Notes under the pieces: generated by a model
The model's database searches: none
Told to the model about the DNA's origin: nothing
What the model saw: the letters and a program-made list of their open reading frames with translations, nothing else
In this document: positions 54,169-63,335 of the stretch, piece after piece
Layout of the letters: every line of letters starts with the position of its first letter
How positions within the stretch are numbered: position 1 is the stretch's first letter
Translations under genes and position numbers: made by a program
Assembly (NCBI RefSeq): GCF_000238275.3
Contig: NZ_AHCF03000003.1
Location: forward strand, 1,054,001 to 1,118,000
Direction: 5' to 3'
DNA: 64,000 nucleotides
From: Pseudoalteromonas undina
GTDB taxonomy: Bacteria; Pseudomonadota; Gammaproteobacteria; Enterobacterales; Alteromonadaceae

Positions 54169-55011
54169 ATGATTGTAGTTAATGAGCAGGTATTATCAGA
54201 TGTAAATAAAAACTTTATTATTCCACCAAGACCGCAAATCTTAAATGATCTTGAATTATTAGCATCTGCACAAGAGCCCTCGCTTTCAGACGCCGCAGAA
54301 ATCATCGCTAAAGATGTTGCTATTGCATCCGCTATTTTAAAGATAGTTAATTCACCCGCTTATGGCTTAGTTCGTAGTGTGTCAAATATTAAACAAGCCA
54401 TTATGTTTTTAGGTTGGAATGGCATTGAAGCTTTAGTTCCTAGCCTAAAGCTAAAGCAAATGTTCGCCCAAAATGAGTGCTGTATTAGCCTTGAACGTTT
54501 TTGGGATACCGCCTCAGAAATTGCTGATGTAAACATGATTATTGGACAACGTCTAAATAATGTCCCCGTTGAGTACTTGTATACGCTTGGTTTGTTTCAT
54601 GATTGTGGCATTGTGCCAATGGCAATCAAATTTGATAATTACGTGAGTGCTTTGCATACTTCAAATAATACCCATAAAGAAAGCTTGATAGATATAGAAG
54701 AGCGTTTATATGGAACTAATCATGCCACTGTGGGTTATTACTTAGCGACCAGCTGGCATTTACCCGTAGATATTTGTCAGCTTATTTTACGTCATCACGA
54801 TTTGAGCATGCTAAGTAACATAACTGGAAGTAACCAACAATTGTGTTACAGCGTTTTAAAAATGTCTGAGAATCTGGTTAATTGTGTTTTACGCGGCGAC
54901 ACCACTAAAGATTGGGATGATATAGAAAAACACGTTTTAGCAACATTAAATATGTCAGAAGACGATTATATTGATCTACAAGAAGAGGTGATTGACTTTT
55001 TGAACTGCTAA
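54169..55011 (+). CDS. HDOD-domain signalling protein
   Basis: 280 residues, almost entirely an HDOD domain: PPRPQILNDLELL, ILKIVNSPAYGL, ISNIKQAI-type SVSNIKQAIMFLGWNGI and YTLGLFHDCGIVPMA. Active HD phosphohydrolase residues are partly present (FHDCG), but HDOD proteins are usually regulatory rather than catalytic. Found in motility, stress and competence control. No partner domain or adjacent signalling gene is seen. GGAGG lies ten bases before the ATG. Confidence 0.88.
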   Translation: MIVVNEQVLSDVNKNFIIPPRPQILNDLELLASAQEPSLSDAAEIIAKDVAIASAILKIVNSPAYGLVRSVSNIKQAIMFLGWNGIEALVPSLKLKQMFAQNECCISLERFWDTASEIADVNMIIGQRLNNVPVEYLYTLGLFHDCGIVPMAIKFDNYVSALHTSNNTHKESLIDIEERLYGTNHATVGYYLATSWHLPVDICQLILRHHDLSMLSNITGSNQQLCYSVLKMSENLVNCVLRGDTTKDWDDIEKHVLATLNMSEDDYIDLQEEVIDFLNC

Positions 55012-55150
55012 TCGCTTTTTAACAGCTTAAAATCTATAGGTTAGTTTTTTTCACTTATTGGTTTGTTTTTAATCGTTTGTCGAGATTAAGTAAACACTCT
55101 AAAGTTTAGTTGTCGGCAACAAGCACGACTAACCAAATAGGAAATTAATC

Positions 55151-55561
55151 ATGAAACGCTCACTTATCAAAACCATCGCTCTTGGCTCTTTATTAACTTG
55201 CTCAGCTGCTGTAATGGCTGATCAAAGTGATTACAAGTTAATGGTTATTGAAGAGGCTAAAACAGCCCCTCAAGAATTCGAAGTTGCATTTAACGATTGT
55301 GCATTAAATGTAAAATCAAAAAATTATAGCCAAGCTGAAGAAATTTGCTCAAAAGCAATTACTTTATTACAACAAAGCACTGGCCCACGTTTTAAAGTAC
55401 GTGAGCTGACTTCATTTGCTTTAAGTAACCGTGGTGTAGGACGTTTAATGGCTAAAAACGAAACAGCTGCATTATCAGACTTTTACGAAGCACAACAAAT
55501 GTCAGGTAACGAGTTAGTGTCGCACAATTTAACGCGCGCTAAGCAAGATCTCGCGCTGTAA
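55151..55561 (+). CDS. Small secreted TPR-like protein
   Basis: 136 residues with a signal peptide (LIKTIALGSLLTCSAAVMAD). The mature part has two helix-turn-helix units resembling TPR repeats (CALNVKSKNYSQAEEICSKAITLLQ and ALSNRGVGRLMAKNETAALSDFYEAQQM). It is probably periplasmic. Pseudoalteromonas-type genomes carry several such small exported proteins; its function is unknown. Closed by a strong terminator. Confidence 0.75.
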   Translation: MKRSLIKTIALGSLLTCSAAVMADQSDYKLMVIEEAKTAPQEFEVAFNDCALNVKSKNYSQAEEICSKAITLLQQSTGPRFKVRELTSFALSNRGVGRLMAKNETAALSDFYEAQQMSGNELVSHNLTRAKQDLAL

Positions 55562-55577
55562 TATTTATTACCGATTC

Positions 55578-55610
55578 AAAAAGCCCATGCTGTTTTAGCA
55601 TGGGCTTTTT
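55578..55610. terminator. Bidirectional terminator between the TPR-like and LysR genes
   Basis: A 13-bp stem AAAAGCCCATGCT / AGCATGGGCTTTT around 55579-55609, with A and T flanks; convergent genes share it. Confidence 0.92.
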
Positions 55611-55623
55611 GCGTTTATTAGAC

Positions 55624-56514
55624 TTAAACACTATTTAGAATAATTTGGGTCAGCTGTTTCAGCCCTTTACCTTTGTTAGTTATTTTCCATGCAAGGTATA
55701 AGTCTTGAGTTGGGCGTGGTTCGGTAAGTTCCACAACATGCAGTTTGTTAGCTTTTATATGCTCAGCAATAAGGTTTACAGGTAAATAACCAATGCCAAT
55801 AGCGGATAAAATAGCGGTTATTTTTTGGCTTACAGAACTTACATAAAAACGTTGATTACCTTCGATTAAGTTAGCTGACCACGGAATACCTTGCTTTGCT
55901 GAGTCATGCACTATAACCGTGGTGTATTGACCGAGTTCGCTGGGCTCAATGGGGGTTTTTAGTAGCGCTAACGGGTGGCTAGGGTGAACCACCAGAACAT
56001 TTTGAATATCAGCTATTTTTACCGCTCTGATCCCCTTTTGATTAGGTACAGGGGCCGGTGCGCCAATCACTAAGTCAACGTCATCCTCAATTAAAGCCTC
56101 CCAAGTGCCATTAAGTACTTCCTCTTTAATGTCTATCTCGATATTTTTATGCTCATTTAAAAATAGCTGTAGATTTTTGAATACGTCACTTATGTCAAAA
56201 ATAGAGTCATAGGCAATACGTATCCGTGGCTCCCAGCCATTAGCTATGGTTTGTGTTTGCTCCGATAAATTATTTATAGCATTGAGTACTTTACGCCCCT
56301 CGGTCAGTAAATGTTTACCTGCAGGGGTTAAAACGGCACGTCGACCTTGGCGCTGAAACAAGGTTACATTTAATTGCTCTTCAAGTTTATTAACAATATA
56401 CGATAAGGCTGAGGGTACTTTATTAAGTTGCTCTGCAGCGGCTGCGTAACTGCCACGATGCTCAATGGCGTCCAGTACCAGTAAAGCTTCTATGCTTATA
56501 GGGGGTGTATTCAT
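55624..56514 (-). CDS. LysR regulator, YhaJ-like
   Basis: 296 residues from the ATG at 56514 (MNTPPISIEALLVLDAI); the frame is open to 56562. Helix-turn-helix GSYAAAAEQLNKVPSALSYIVNKLEEQL, with the substrate-binding domain following. It resembles E. coli YhaJ, whose genomic neighbours are also yqjF, yqjG and yhaK. In E. coli YhaJ activates yqjF in response to quinone-like compounds. The divergent position here, 124 bases from yqjF, argues for the same role. Confidence 0.85.
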   Translation of the reverse strand: MNTPPISIEALLVLDAIEHRGSYAAAAEQLNKVPSALSYIVNKLEEQLNVTLFQRQGRRAVLTPAGKHLLTEGRKVLNAINNLSEQTQTIANGWEPRIRIAYDSIFDISDVFKNLQLFLNEHKNIEIDIKEEVLNGTWEALIEDDVDLVIGAPAPVPNQKGIRAVKIADIQNVLVVHPSHPLALLKTPIEPSELGQYTTVIVHDSAKQGIPWSANLIEGNQRFYVSSVSQKITAILSAIGIGYLPVNLIAEHIKANKLHVVELTEPRPTQDLYLAWKITNKGKGLKQLTQIILNSV

Positions 56515-56638
56515 AATGATACCCAATATTAACTGTTCAAAATATTTGAACATATAGAGCAAATAATAGGAGTTATTTAATTTTAATTCAACTTATACAA
56601 TAGCTGCATACTCAATTGGAACTATACAGGTTAAAACT

Positions 56639-57091
56639 ATGACGATTAAAAATATTACAGCCGCCATCACAAAAACTGAACAGTCTTTTGCAACACTACC
56701 ATTAAGGCTTATTGCAGGATTAGTGTTTAGCGCTCATGGGGCACAAAAACTGTTTGCGTGGTTTGGTGGCTATGGCTTGGAAGGCACAGGGCAATGGATG
56801 GAGTCGATTGGTTTAGCACCGGGCTATTTAATGGCATTAATGGCCGGTGGCGCTGAATTTTTTGGTGGGTTACTACTCATCGTTGGTTTACTGGTGCGTC
56901 CTGCGAGTTTTGTACTGGCTATCACTATGGTAGTTGCTATTTTTACCACACACATAGATAACGGTTTATTTATGAGCAATAACGGTTATGAATTTGCGTT
57001 ATCGCTGTTAGCCATTACCCTAGCTTTACTGATCCAAGGAGCTGGAAAGCTATCCCTTGATGGAAAAATTCATAACAAATTAAATCAATAA
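56639..57091 (+). CDS. DoxX-family membrane protein (YqjF-like)
   Basis: 150 residues with four hydrophobic helices. DoxX family: PLRLIAGLVFSAHGAQKLFAWFGGYG at the start, then AGGAEFFGGLLLIVGLLVRPAS. Members include YqjF, inferred to take part in detoxifying quinones or aromatic electrophiles. First gene of the yqjF-yqjG-yhaK unit, divergent from the YhaJ-like regulator. Confidence 0.85.
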   Translation: MTIKNITAAITKTEQSFATLPLRLIAGLVFSAHGAQKLFAWFGGYGLEGTGQWMESIGLAPGYLMALMAGGAEFFGGLLLIVGLLVRPASFVLAITMVVAIFTTHIDNGLFMSNNGYEFALSLLAITLALLIQGAGKLSLDGKIHNKLNQ

Positions 57092-57121
57092 GCTGATCAC
57101 ATAAGTGATTGAACTTTAAGC

Positions 57122-57144
57122 TGCCAACCTGCGTAAGGTTGGCA
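57122..57144 (+). other. Intercistronic hairpin between yqjF and yqjG
   Basis: A perfect 9-bp stem TGCCAACCT (57122-57130) / AGGTTGGCA (57136-57144) with a 5-base loop. No T tract follows, so it is more likely an RNA processing or stability element than a terminator. Confidence 0.6.
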
Positions 57145-57169
57145 CACTCTATAAACTAAGGAGACGGAC

Positions 57170-58120
57170 ATGGGATTACTTGTTAACGGTGAATGGGTCG
57201 ATAAATGGTATGACACTGAAAAAAGCGACGGTAAATTTGTACGCCAAGATAGCCGCTTTAGAGATACGATTTCATCAGCGCAAAACAGTAAATTTAAACC
57301 AGAAGCGGGTCGCTATCATTTATATGTATCCTTGGCTTGCCCTTGGGCGCACCGCACCATTATATTTCGTAAATTAAAGCAGCTCGAAGACATTATTTCT
57401 ATGAGTATTGTTGAAGCACCCATGATGGAAAACGGCTGGGAATTTGGCGAGCAGGGCGATCCACTTTATAACTTAGATTACGCTTACCAATTGTATTTAA
57501 AAGCCGACCCTAGCTATGAAGGGCGTGTTACCGTGCCTATTTTATGGGATAAAAAAACGCAGACTATTGTAAACAACGAATCAATAGAAATAATTCGCAT
57601 GTTTAATAGTGCGTTTAATGAGCTGACTGGTAACACCGACGATTATTATCCAGATGCGCTACGTGAAGAAATAGAAACGGTGAATAACCGTGTTTATAAC
57701 ACCATTAATAATGGGGTGTATAAAGCCGGTTTTGCTACAACTCAAGAAGCTTACAACGAAGCTTACACCGCCTTGTTTGATAGCTTAGATTGGTTAGAAG
57801 CACGATTAGCAAAACAGCGTTACTTAGTGGGCGATACACTCACTGAAGCCGATTGGCGATTATTTACCACACTTATCCGCTTTGATGCTGTGTATCACGG
57901 GCACTTTAAGTGTAATCGAGAAAAGTTAACTGAGTTTCATCATCTTAGTAACTACATTAATGAGCTTTACCAAGTACCTGGGGTAAAGGAAACGGTCGAT
58001 TTAGAATACACAAAGGTGCATTACTACGTCAGTCACGTAACCATTAACCCAACGCAAATTGTGCCTTTAGGTGCTAAACACACGTTTGATGCTGCCCATG
58101 ATCGAGACCGTCAATACTAA
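57170..58120 (+). CDS. yqjG: Glutathionyl-hydroquinone reductase
   Basis: 316 residues (328 in E. coli YqjG). It reduces glutathionyl-hydroquinones to hydroquinones with glutathione. The catalytic Cys is in SLACPWAHRT; ENGWEF, YQLYLKADP, GRVTVPILWDKK, NNGVYKAGFATTQEAY and TEADWRLFTTLIRFD are all strongly conserved with YqjG. AAGGAG precedes the start. Acts with the DoxX and pirin genes in quinone stress. Confidence 0.95.
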   Translation: MGLLVNGEWVDKWYDTEKSDGKFVRQDSRFRDTISSAQNSKFKPEAGRYHLYVSLACPWAHRTIIFRKLKQLEDIISMSIVEAPMMENGWEFGEQGDPLYNLDYAYQLYLKADPSYEGRVTVPILWDKKTQTIVNNESIEIIRMFNSAFNELTGNTDDYYPDALREEIETVNNRVYNTINNGVYKAGFATTQEAYNEAYTALFDSLDWLEARLAKQRYLVGDTLTEADWRLFTTLIRFDAVYHGHFKCNREKLTEFHHLSNYINELYQVPGVKETVDLEYTKVHYYVSHVTINPTQIVPLGAKHTFDAAHDRDRQY

Positions 58121-58150
58121 ATGACGCAGAGATAACGTATAGGAAAAAAT

Positions 58151-58858
58151 ATGCTTACTCATTACCCAAAAAATAGCTTAGGCAATGCTGATCATGGTTG
58201 GCTTAAGTCAAAGCACCATTTTAGTTTTGCGAATTACTATAATCCTGCGCGTATGGGATTTGGCACTTTGCGTGTAGTTAATGATGACTGGGTAGCCCCA
58301 GGTATGGGGTTTGGTGCGCACCCACATAGAAATATGGAAATTATTAGTTTTATCCGTAGTGGTGCCATTACTCATCAAGATAGTATGGGCAACAAAGGGA
58401 TCACTGAGCAAGGTGAGGTGCAGGTGATGAGTGCAGGCACCGGCATTACCCACTCAGAATATAACCTAACAGATGAACCACTAACGTTTTATCAAATTTG
58501 GATTCAGAGTAATCAACACAATGTTGAGCCGCGTTGGGAAAGTAAAAAGTTTCCTACGCAAGCTGCAAGCAGCCTTAGCTTACTGGTTTCAGGTTATCCA
58601 AAAGATGCCGATAGTGCACTGTTTATTAATCAGCAGGCGCGTATTTATGGTGGTAAGCTGGCAAAAGGCACGTTAATAACACAGCCGATTGATCATCAAG
58701 CCTATGTATTAGCATCGGCAGGAGAGTTTATTATTAGCGATGAGTCAGCCTCAGTTAACATGAATAAAGGTGATGGCGCAGAAGTTACACAGACTAAAAC
58801 CATCACTTTAACGGCAACCACTGAGTGTGAATTGATTATTATCGATAGCAAAATTTAA
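58151..58858 (+). CDS. Pirin-family protein (YhaK-like)
   Basis: 235 residues, bicupin pirin. Metal ligands in FGAHPHRNMEIISF and the GEVQVMSAGTGITHSEYN motif give the His3-Glu set of YhaK/YhhW. YhhW has quercetinase activity; YhaK is redox-linked. Third gene downstream of yqjF/yqjG, 30 bases after yqjG, so likely the same transcript. The stop codon is part of a terminator-like hairpin. Confidence 0.92.
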   Translation: MLTHYPKNSLGNADHGWLKSKHHFSFANYYNPARMGFGTLRVVNDDWVAPGMGFGAHPHRNMEIISFIRSGAITHQDSMGNKGITEQGEVQVMSAGTGITHSEYNLTDEPLTFYQIWIQSNQHNVEPRWESKKFPTQAASSLSLLVSGYPKDADSALFINQQARIYGGKLAKGTLITQPIDHQAYVLASAGEFIISDESASVNMNKGDGAEVTQTKTITLTATTECELIIIDSKI

Positions 58859-58885
58859 GCGCAATTTACGTGCGCTTAACTTTGT
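58856..58885. terminator. Terminator-like hairpin after the pirin gene
   Basis: TAAGCGCA (58856-58863, starting in the pirin stop codon) pairs with TGCGCTTA (58871-58878), followed by an interrupted T stretch. It lies between convergent genes. Confidence 0.55.
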
Positions 58886-58898
58886 AATTGTTACTCGC

Positions 58899-60941
58899 TC
58901 ATACTTTAAAGCTTTCCACTTGCGATTTCATTTGCTTATATAAAGCCGATACATTTTTAGATTGTTGCGTAGTTTGCGATGAAATTTGTTTCATTTGTGC
59001 AGATTGCTCTTTTAATGACACTAAATTTCGATTTATTTCGTTAGCCACATGTGACTGCTCTTGTGTAGCTTGTGCGGTTTCAGCCGACATTTGCTGCACT
59101 TTTTCAAAAGCGTGAGTCAGGCTATTAAAAATGGTAATTACTGAGTCAAAGTTGGTTAAGGTGGTATTGGCATTATTTTGGCTATTTTTGATTGAATCAG
59201 ACGACGCTTTAACATTGTCATTTAAGCGTTGGATCATGGTATCAATTTCGTCTGTGCTTTGTTGAGTTCGTGTGGCAAGCGTTCTTACCTCATCAGCTAC
59301 CACTGCAAATCCACGGCCTTGCTCGCCGGCTCTAGCGGCTTCAATCGCTGCATTTAAAGCTAATAAGTTTGTTTGCTCTGCAATATTACGTATTACCTCA
59401 AGAACGGAGGTTATATCGGTAGAGCTACTTTCTAGTTCAACCGAATTCGCTAATGCAGACTTAATATCGTTAGCTAAATCTTCAATCGCTTTGCTAGACA
59501 CATCAATAGCTTGAACACCTTGCTTTACCTGCTCGCTAGATATATCGGCTTCCTGTGCGGTATTTTTTGCAAGCTCTGCCATTTGTTGATTGGCCATGTC
59601 CATTTCATGACCCGCACTGACTATTGACTCAGAGGCATTAGCAAGTTTTTGGGTTACTTCCATCGCGGTATCAGATACATCATTTAAATCACCCGTTACT
59701 GCACCAAGTTGGCTTGATTGCTGCTGAATATTTTTTATTATTGTTTGTAAATGGCTCAAGAAGTTATCAAATTCATTACTTAAATCAGCTAATTCGTCGT
59801 GTGATGTAGTGTTAATACGTTGGGTTAAATCGCCATCGCCAGCGGCTATTTCTTTAATACGAAGGGTAATATTATTGATATTATCGGTTAGCTTTTTCGG
59901 AATGTAATAGCCCACACCTAAAGCGACAATAAAGGCAATAATAATCACAATAAAAACAATTTTTTCAAAAAGTTGAATGCTTTGTTGTACGTCTTGTTTT
60001 ACAGTTCTGGCATGCGTGCGTGCTTCTTCTCCTGCAATATCAAGTATATTTCTTAATTCGTTAAAGCTTTTATCAGCTTTTGCTAAATTATTATCAATTA
60101 AAGCGACTTGCTTTGCAGGAGTTGAGTAAATCAAGGCTTTGCTTTGCTCATACCATTGCTGGTAAAGCTGATCGAAGTTGGTATATTTTTGTGTTAGCTG
60201 CGGCTCGTCAATTAAATAACTACGATAACTATGAAAACGACGAATAACTTGGGCTGCGTTTTCTTCAAATATTTTTTGATTTTGTGCTAAATCACCGTGT
60301 TGGTTTACTATTTTTTGTTTTGCAAGCCGAGCTTGGTATATATCTCTATCGGCATTTAGTATCTCTGAAATGGCTTCTACATAACGCCCTAAACGCTCAG
60401 CCCCCACTTTATCTTGCTGTTGTTTATTAGTATAAGCGCGAAGCTCTTCACCTGCCTGATCCATCATTTCGCGTATTTTTATAAATTCAGGTTCAGATTT
60501 ATTTAAATCACTTTGCATTTTACCTTGCGAGTGGTTGGTATCAATGAGTGTTTTACTATGATTTACCCATTCATTATACAAAGGCATAAAGTTGGAAAAT
60601 GAATCATGCTTTGCTAGTAATGCCTCTTCATCTTTTAAATAAATTAAGTATTTTTTAAAGCGATCCTTTACTTGCTCTGCGTTTTCTAAAAATTCTGCTT
60701 TATTCGTCTCACTATCACCCGCGGCGCTGAGTAAATTTTCAAGTGCAATACGTGCTTGATATATGTCTCTGTCGGCATTGAGAATAACAGTAACAGCTTC
60801 AAAAAAGGTTTCAGTTTGCCTTTTCATAGCGTTGTCTTGTATGTAAGTAATTGAAGCTATGGCTACTAGCAAGCCTGCAAGGATCAGTGCTAAAAAAGCG
60901 ATTGGCAAAATGACTTTAGTTCTAATTGAATTTATTCGCAT
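58899..60941 (-). CDS. Methyl-accepting chemotaxis protein with duplicated sensor half
   Basis: 680 residues. TM1 is at residues 8-32. The ligand-binding region contains two copies of a helical unit: [12 protein letters not shown] at residues 53-64 and again at 194-205, each followed by a similar stretch of about 90 residues. TM2 is near 325-348, followed by a HAMP domain and the signalling hairpin with [35 protein letters not shown]. The C-terminus (QVESFKV) lacks the NWETF-type CheR/CheB tether. The ligand is unknown. Confidence 0.93.
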   Translation of the reverse strand: MRINSIRTKVILPIAFLALILAGLLVAIASITYIQDNAMKRQTETFFEAVTVILNADRDIYQARIALENLLSAAGDSETNKAEFLENAEQVKDRFKKYLIYLKDEEALLAKHDSFSNFMPLYNEWVNHSKTLIDTNHSQGKMQSDLNKSEPEFIKIREMMDQAGEELRAYTNKQQQDKVGAERLGRYVEAISEILNADRDIYQARLAKQKIVNQHGDLAQNQKIFEENAAQVIRRFHSYRSYLIDEPQLTQKYTNFDQLYQQWYEQSKALIYSTPAKQVALIDNNLAKADKSFNELRNILDIAGEEARTHARTVKQDVQQSIQLFEKIVFIVIIIAFIVALGVGYYIPKKLTDNINNITLRIKEIAAGDGDLTQRINTTSHDELADLSNEFDNFLSHLQTIIKNIQQQSSQLGAVTGDLNDVSDTAMEVTQKLANASESIVSAGHEMDMANQQMAELAKNTAQEADISSEQVKQGVQAIDVSSKAIEDLANDIKSALANSVELESSSTDITSVLEVIRNIAEQTNLLALNAAIEAARAGEQGRGFAVVADEVRTLATRTQQSTDEIDTMIQRLNDNVKASSDSIKNSQNNANTTLTNFDSVITIFNSLTHAFEKVQQMSAETAQATQEQSHVANEINRNLVSLKEQSAQMKQISSQTTQQSKNVSALYKQMKSQVESFKV

Positions 60942-61158
60942 GTTTCAATCCTTGTTATCTTACTGTATGTAGAGTAAATATTAGTCACATAGTGGTGTTT
61001 ATGCCAAGCTGGTGGGTAAATTAATTGGGTGTTTTTTATACGCTATAAAATTCGTGTAAACATTACGGCTAATTTTTATTGGTTTTATTATCCTTGCAAG
61101 GCGTATTCCCTTAAAATACAGCTAATTGGTTTATTTTTATAAAGGAATTCTGCTGTTA

Positions 61159-63291
61159 ATGAATTCTATTCAGGCTAGTGTATTTGGCCGTATCTTTACC
61201 CCGCATCGCTTTGTCGACATAAACCCACAAGGTTTAGTATTCAGCAATAAAACACAAACAACCACATTGAGTTGGTGTAATTTAACGTCGCCCATTCGCT
61301 ATGAGTATGGTGTGCTTGGGCAAACACTGCGCTTTAATACCGACTCTAAGCAGTATCGTATTTGGATGAGGGCATATGGCAGCAATAGGGCATTTAAAGC
61401 GCATACTGATATGTTATGGGTTAAAAGCAATATTGCTGTGCTTAATGAGGTGTTGAGTGAAATAAACCAATTTGCTCACACTCAGTTTTTGCGCCAATCA
61501 TATGTGGCTGATATAAAAAAACGAGTAGATGAGCAATATAAACGCTGGCTACCTTGGATAAAAAGTAGCGATGTTTTAGCACCAGTCAGCACACAAATAA
61601 AATTGCTTGAACAATACAGGCAGTGGAGCGATCCACTCACGCGTTTTTTTCAACATAAATACACTCAATCACAATTAAAGCGCTATACCGATTTTTTTAA
61701 TTGTGTTGAAACAAACCCACTCACTGAGCAACAACGCCGAGCTTGCATCATAGATGACGATAATAACTTAGTGCTAGCAGGGGCTGGTACAGGGAAAACC
61801 AGTGTATTGGTGGCCAGAGCGGGCTACTTGGTTAATAGTGAACAGGCTAATTACAGCGATATTTTATTACTCGCCTATGGTAAGCAAGCTGCTTGCGAAA
61901 TGGATGAACGAATTAAACAAAAGCTGGGCACAGAGTCCATTAAAGCGGCCACATTTCACAGCGTCGGCTTAACCATTATTAGCGAGGTTGAGGGCAAGCC
62001 ACCTAAAATATCTAAACTCGCTGAAAACGAAAAAGCTAAAATAAAATGGGTTGAAGGATGTTTTGAATCGCTTGCCAATGCTAAACCACAATATGCTAAA
62101 GCACTGGTAAATTATATAAATAACACTCTTAATGACGTTAAAGGCGAGTTTAAATTTAGTCCTGCAAAGCCTAATCATATAGCGCTTTTAAAAGAGATAA
62201 AATCTGGCGGTCATTTAACCAAGTTAGCTACCTTATTTAGCCAATTAATCAGCGTGTATAAAACCGCAAATATAACACTTGAGAGCGATTCAAAGCAGAT
62301 ACAGCAAGCCTGGAAATTATTAAAGCCGTTGTTAGCCAACTATAACCATTATTTACGCACGCAGGGCGAAATAGACTTCGACGATATGATTATTAAAGCC
62401 CTCGATTATGTAAACACTAAAAAGTTTACATCGCCTTGGCGTTATATCATGGTGGATGAATTTCAAGATATATCACCGCTGCGAGCTACACTTGTAAAAG
62501 CACTGCGCGATAGTAAATCTAAAAGTTCACTGTTTGCAGTAGGAGACGATTGGCAAGCTATTTACCGTTTTAGTGGTGCAGATATGCGACTTACTACCGA
62601 GTTTGCCGCACATTTTGGTTTTACAACACAAACTCTATTAGATAGGACCTTTCGCTTTAATAATAAAATTGGCGAGGTTGCCGCAGGTTTTATTATGAAA
62701 AACCCAGCGCAGTTAGCTAAAGACATTCACTCAGTTGTAAAGGTAACTAAGCCCGCCGTTAGCATGCTAAAAACAGTGAAAAGTGGCTCAGCTAAAAACA
62801 CCAAAATAGCGGAGCTAAACAATGGTGCAATTAAGCATTTACTACAGGGGATTAAGGGTCATTCAGGCAAGCCTGTTACTGTGTATTTACTTGCACGGTT
62901 TCGATTTCAGTTACCTTCACCGGCCGATATAAATGCTTTACAGCAAGAGTTTTCAGCATTGCATTTTGAGTGTGATACGTTTCATGGCTCAAAAGGCAAA
63001 GAAGCCGAATATGTCATCATATTAGCAATGAATGGCGGAGCGTTTGGATTTCCAAGCACTAAGCCAACACCTCAGATTTTAGAAGCGTTATTACCCGCAA
63101 AAGATAATTACGCACACAGTGAAGAGCGTCGCTTATTTTATGTAGCGCTCACTCGCGCTAAACATAAAGTGTACATAATAGCTGATGATAACAACCGCAG
63201 CTGCTTTGTTGATGAACTTATAAACGAGCATAAAATTGAAGTATTTGAGTTAAAAAATAAAGCGGTTGCTAAAGAGGTTACTCAAGCGTAA
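61159..63291 (+). CDS. helD: DNA helicase IV (HelD), UvrD/Rep family
   Basis: 710 residues (684 in E. coli HelD), superfamily 1 3'-5' helicase. N-terminal HelD-specific region (FVDINPQGLVFSN), then Walker A LAGAGTGKTSVLVARAGYLV. Further motifs are LLLAYGKQAACEMDERI, IMVDEFQDISPLRA (motif II), GDDWQAIYRFSGADMRL (motif III), FRFN, FHGSKGKEAEYVIIL (motif V) and RRLFYVALTRAKHKV (motif VI). Start ATG at 61159 with AAAGGA twelve bases upstream; a TTG further upstream is less likely. The protein functions in recombination and repair. Confidence 0.93.
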   Translation: MNSIQASVFGRIFTPHRFVDINPQGLVFSNKTQTTTLSWCNLTSPIRYEYGVLGQTLRFNTDSKQYRIWMRAYGSNRAFKAHTDMLWVKSNIAVLNEVLSEINQFAHTQFLRQSYVADIKKRVDEQYKRWLPWIKSSDVLAPVSTQIKLLEQYRQWSDPLTRFFQHKYTQSQLKRYTDFFNCVETNPLTEQQRRACIIDDDNNLVLAGAGTGKTSVLVARAGYLVNSEQANYSDILLLAYGKQAACEMDERIKQKLGTESIKAATFHSVGLTIISEVEGKPPKISKLAENEKAKIKWVEGCFESLANAKPQYAKALVNYINNTLNDVKGEFKFSPAKPNHIALLKEIKSGGHLTKLATLFSQLISVYKTANITLESDSKQIQQAWKLLKPLLANYNHYLRTQGEIDFDDMIIKALDYVNTKKFTSPWRYIMVDEFQDISPLRATLVKALRDSKSKSSLFAVGDDWQAIYRFSGADMRLTTEFAAHFGFTTQTLLDRTFRFNNKIGEVAAGFIMKNPAQLAKDIHSVVKVTKPAVSMLKTVKSGSAKNTKIAELNNGAIKHLLQGIKGHSGKPVTVYLLARFRFQLPSPADINALQQEFSALHFECDTFHGSKGKEAEYVIILAMNGGAFGFPSTKPTPQILEALLPAKDNYAHSEERRLFYVALTRAKHKVYIIADDNNRSCFVDELINEHKIEVFELKNKAVAKEVTQA

Positions 63292-63292
63292 A

Positions 63293-63326
63293 CCGCTTAA
63301 TACCGTAACCTGCATTAAGCGGCTTT
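63293..63326. terminator. Bidirectional terminator between helD and the MFS gene
   Basis: CCGCTTAAT (63293-63301) pairs with ATTAAGCGG (63314-63322), followed by CTTTT. Convergent genes share it; the T tract is short. Confidence 0.7.
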
Positions 63327-63335
63327 TAGCATTCG

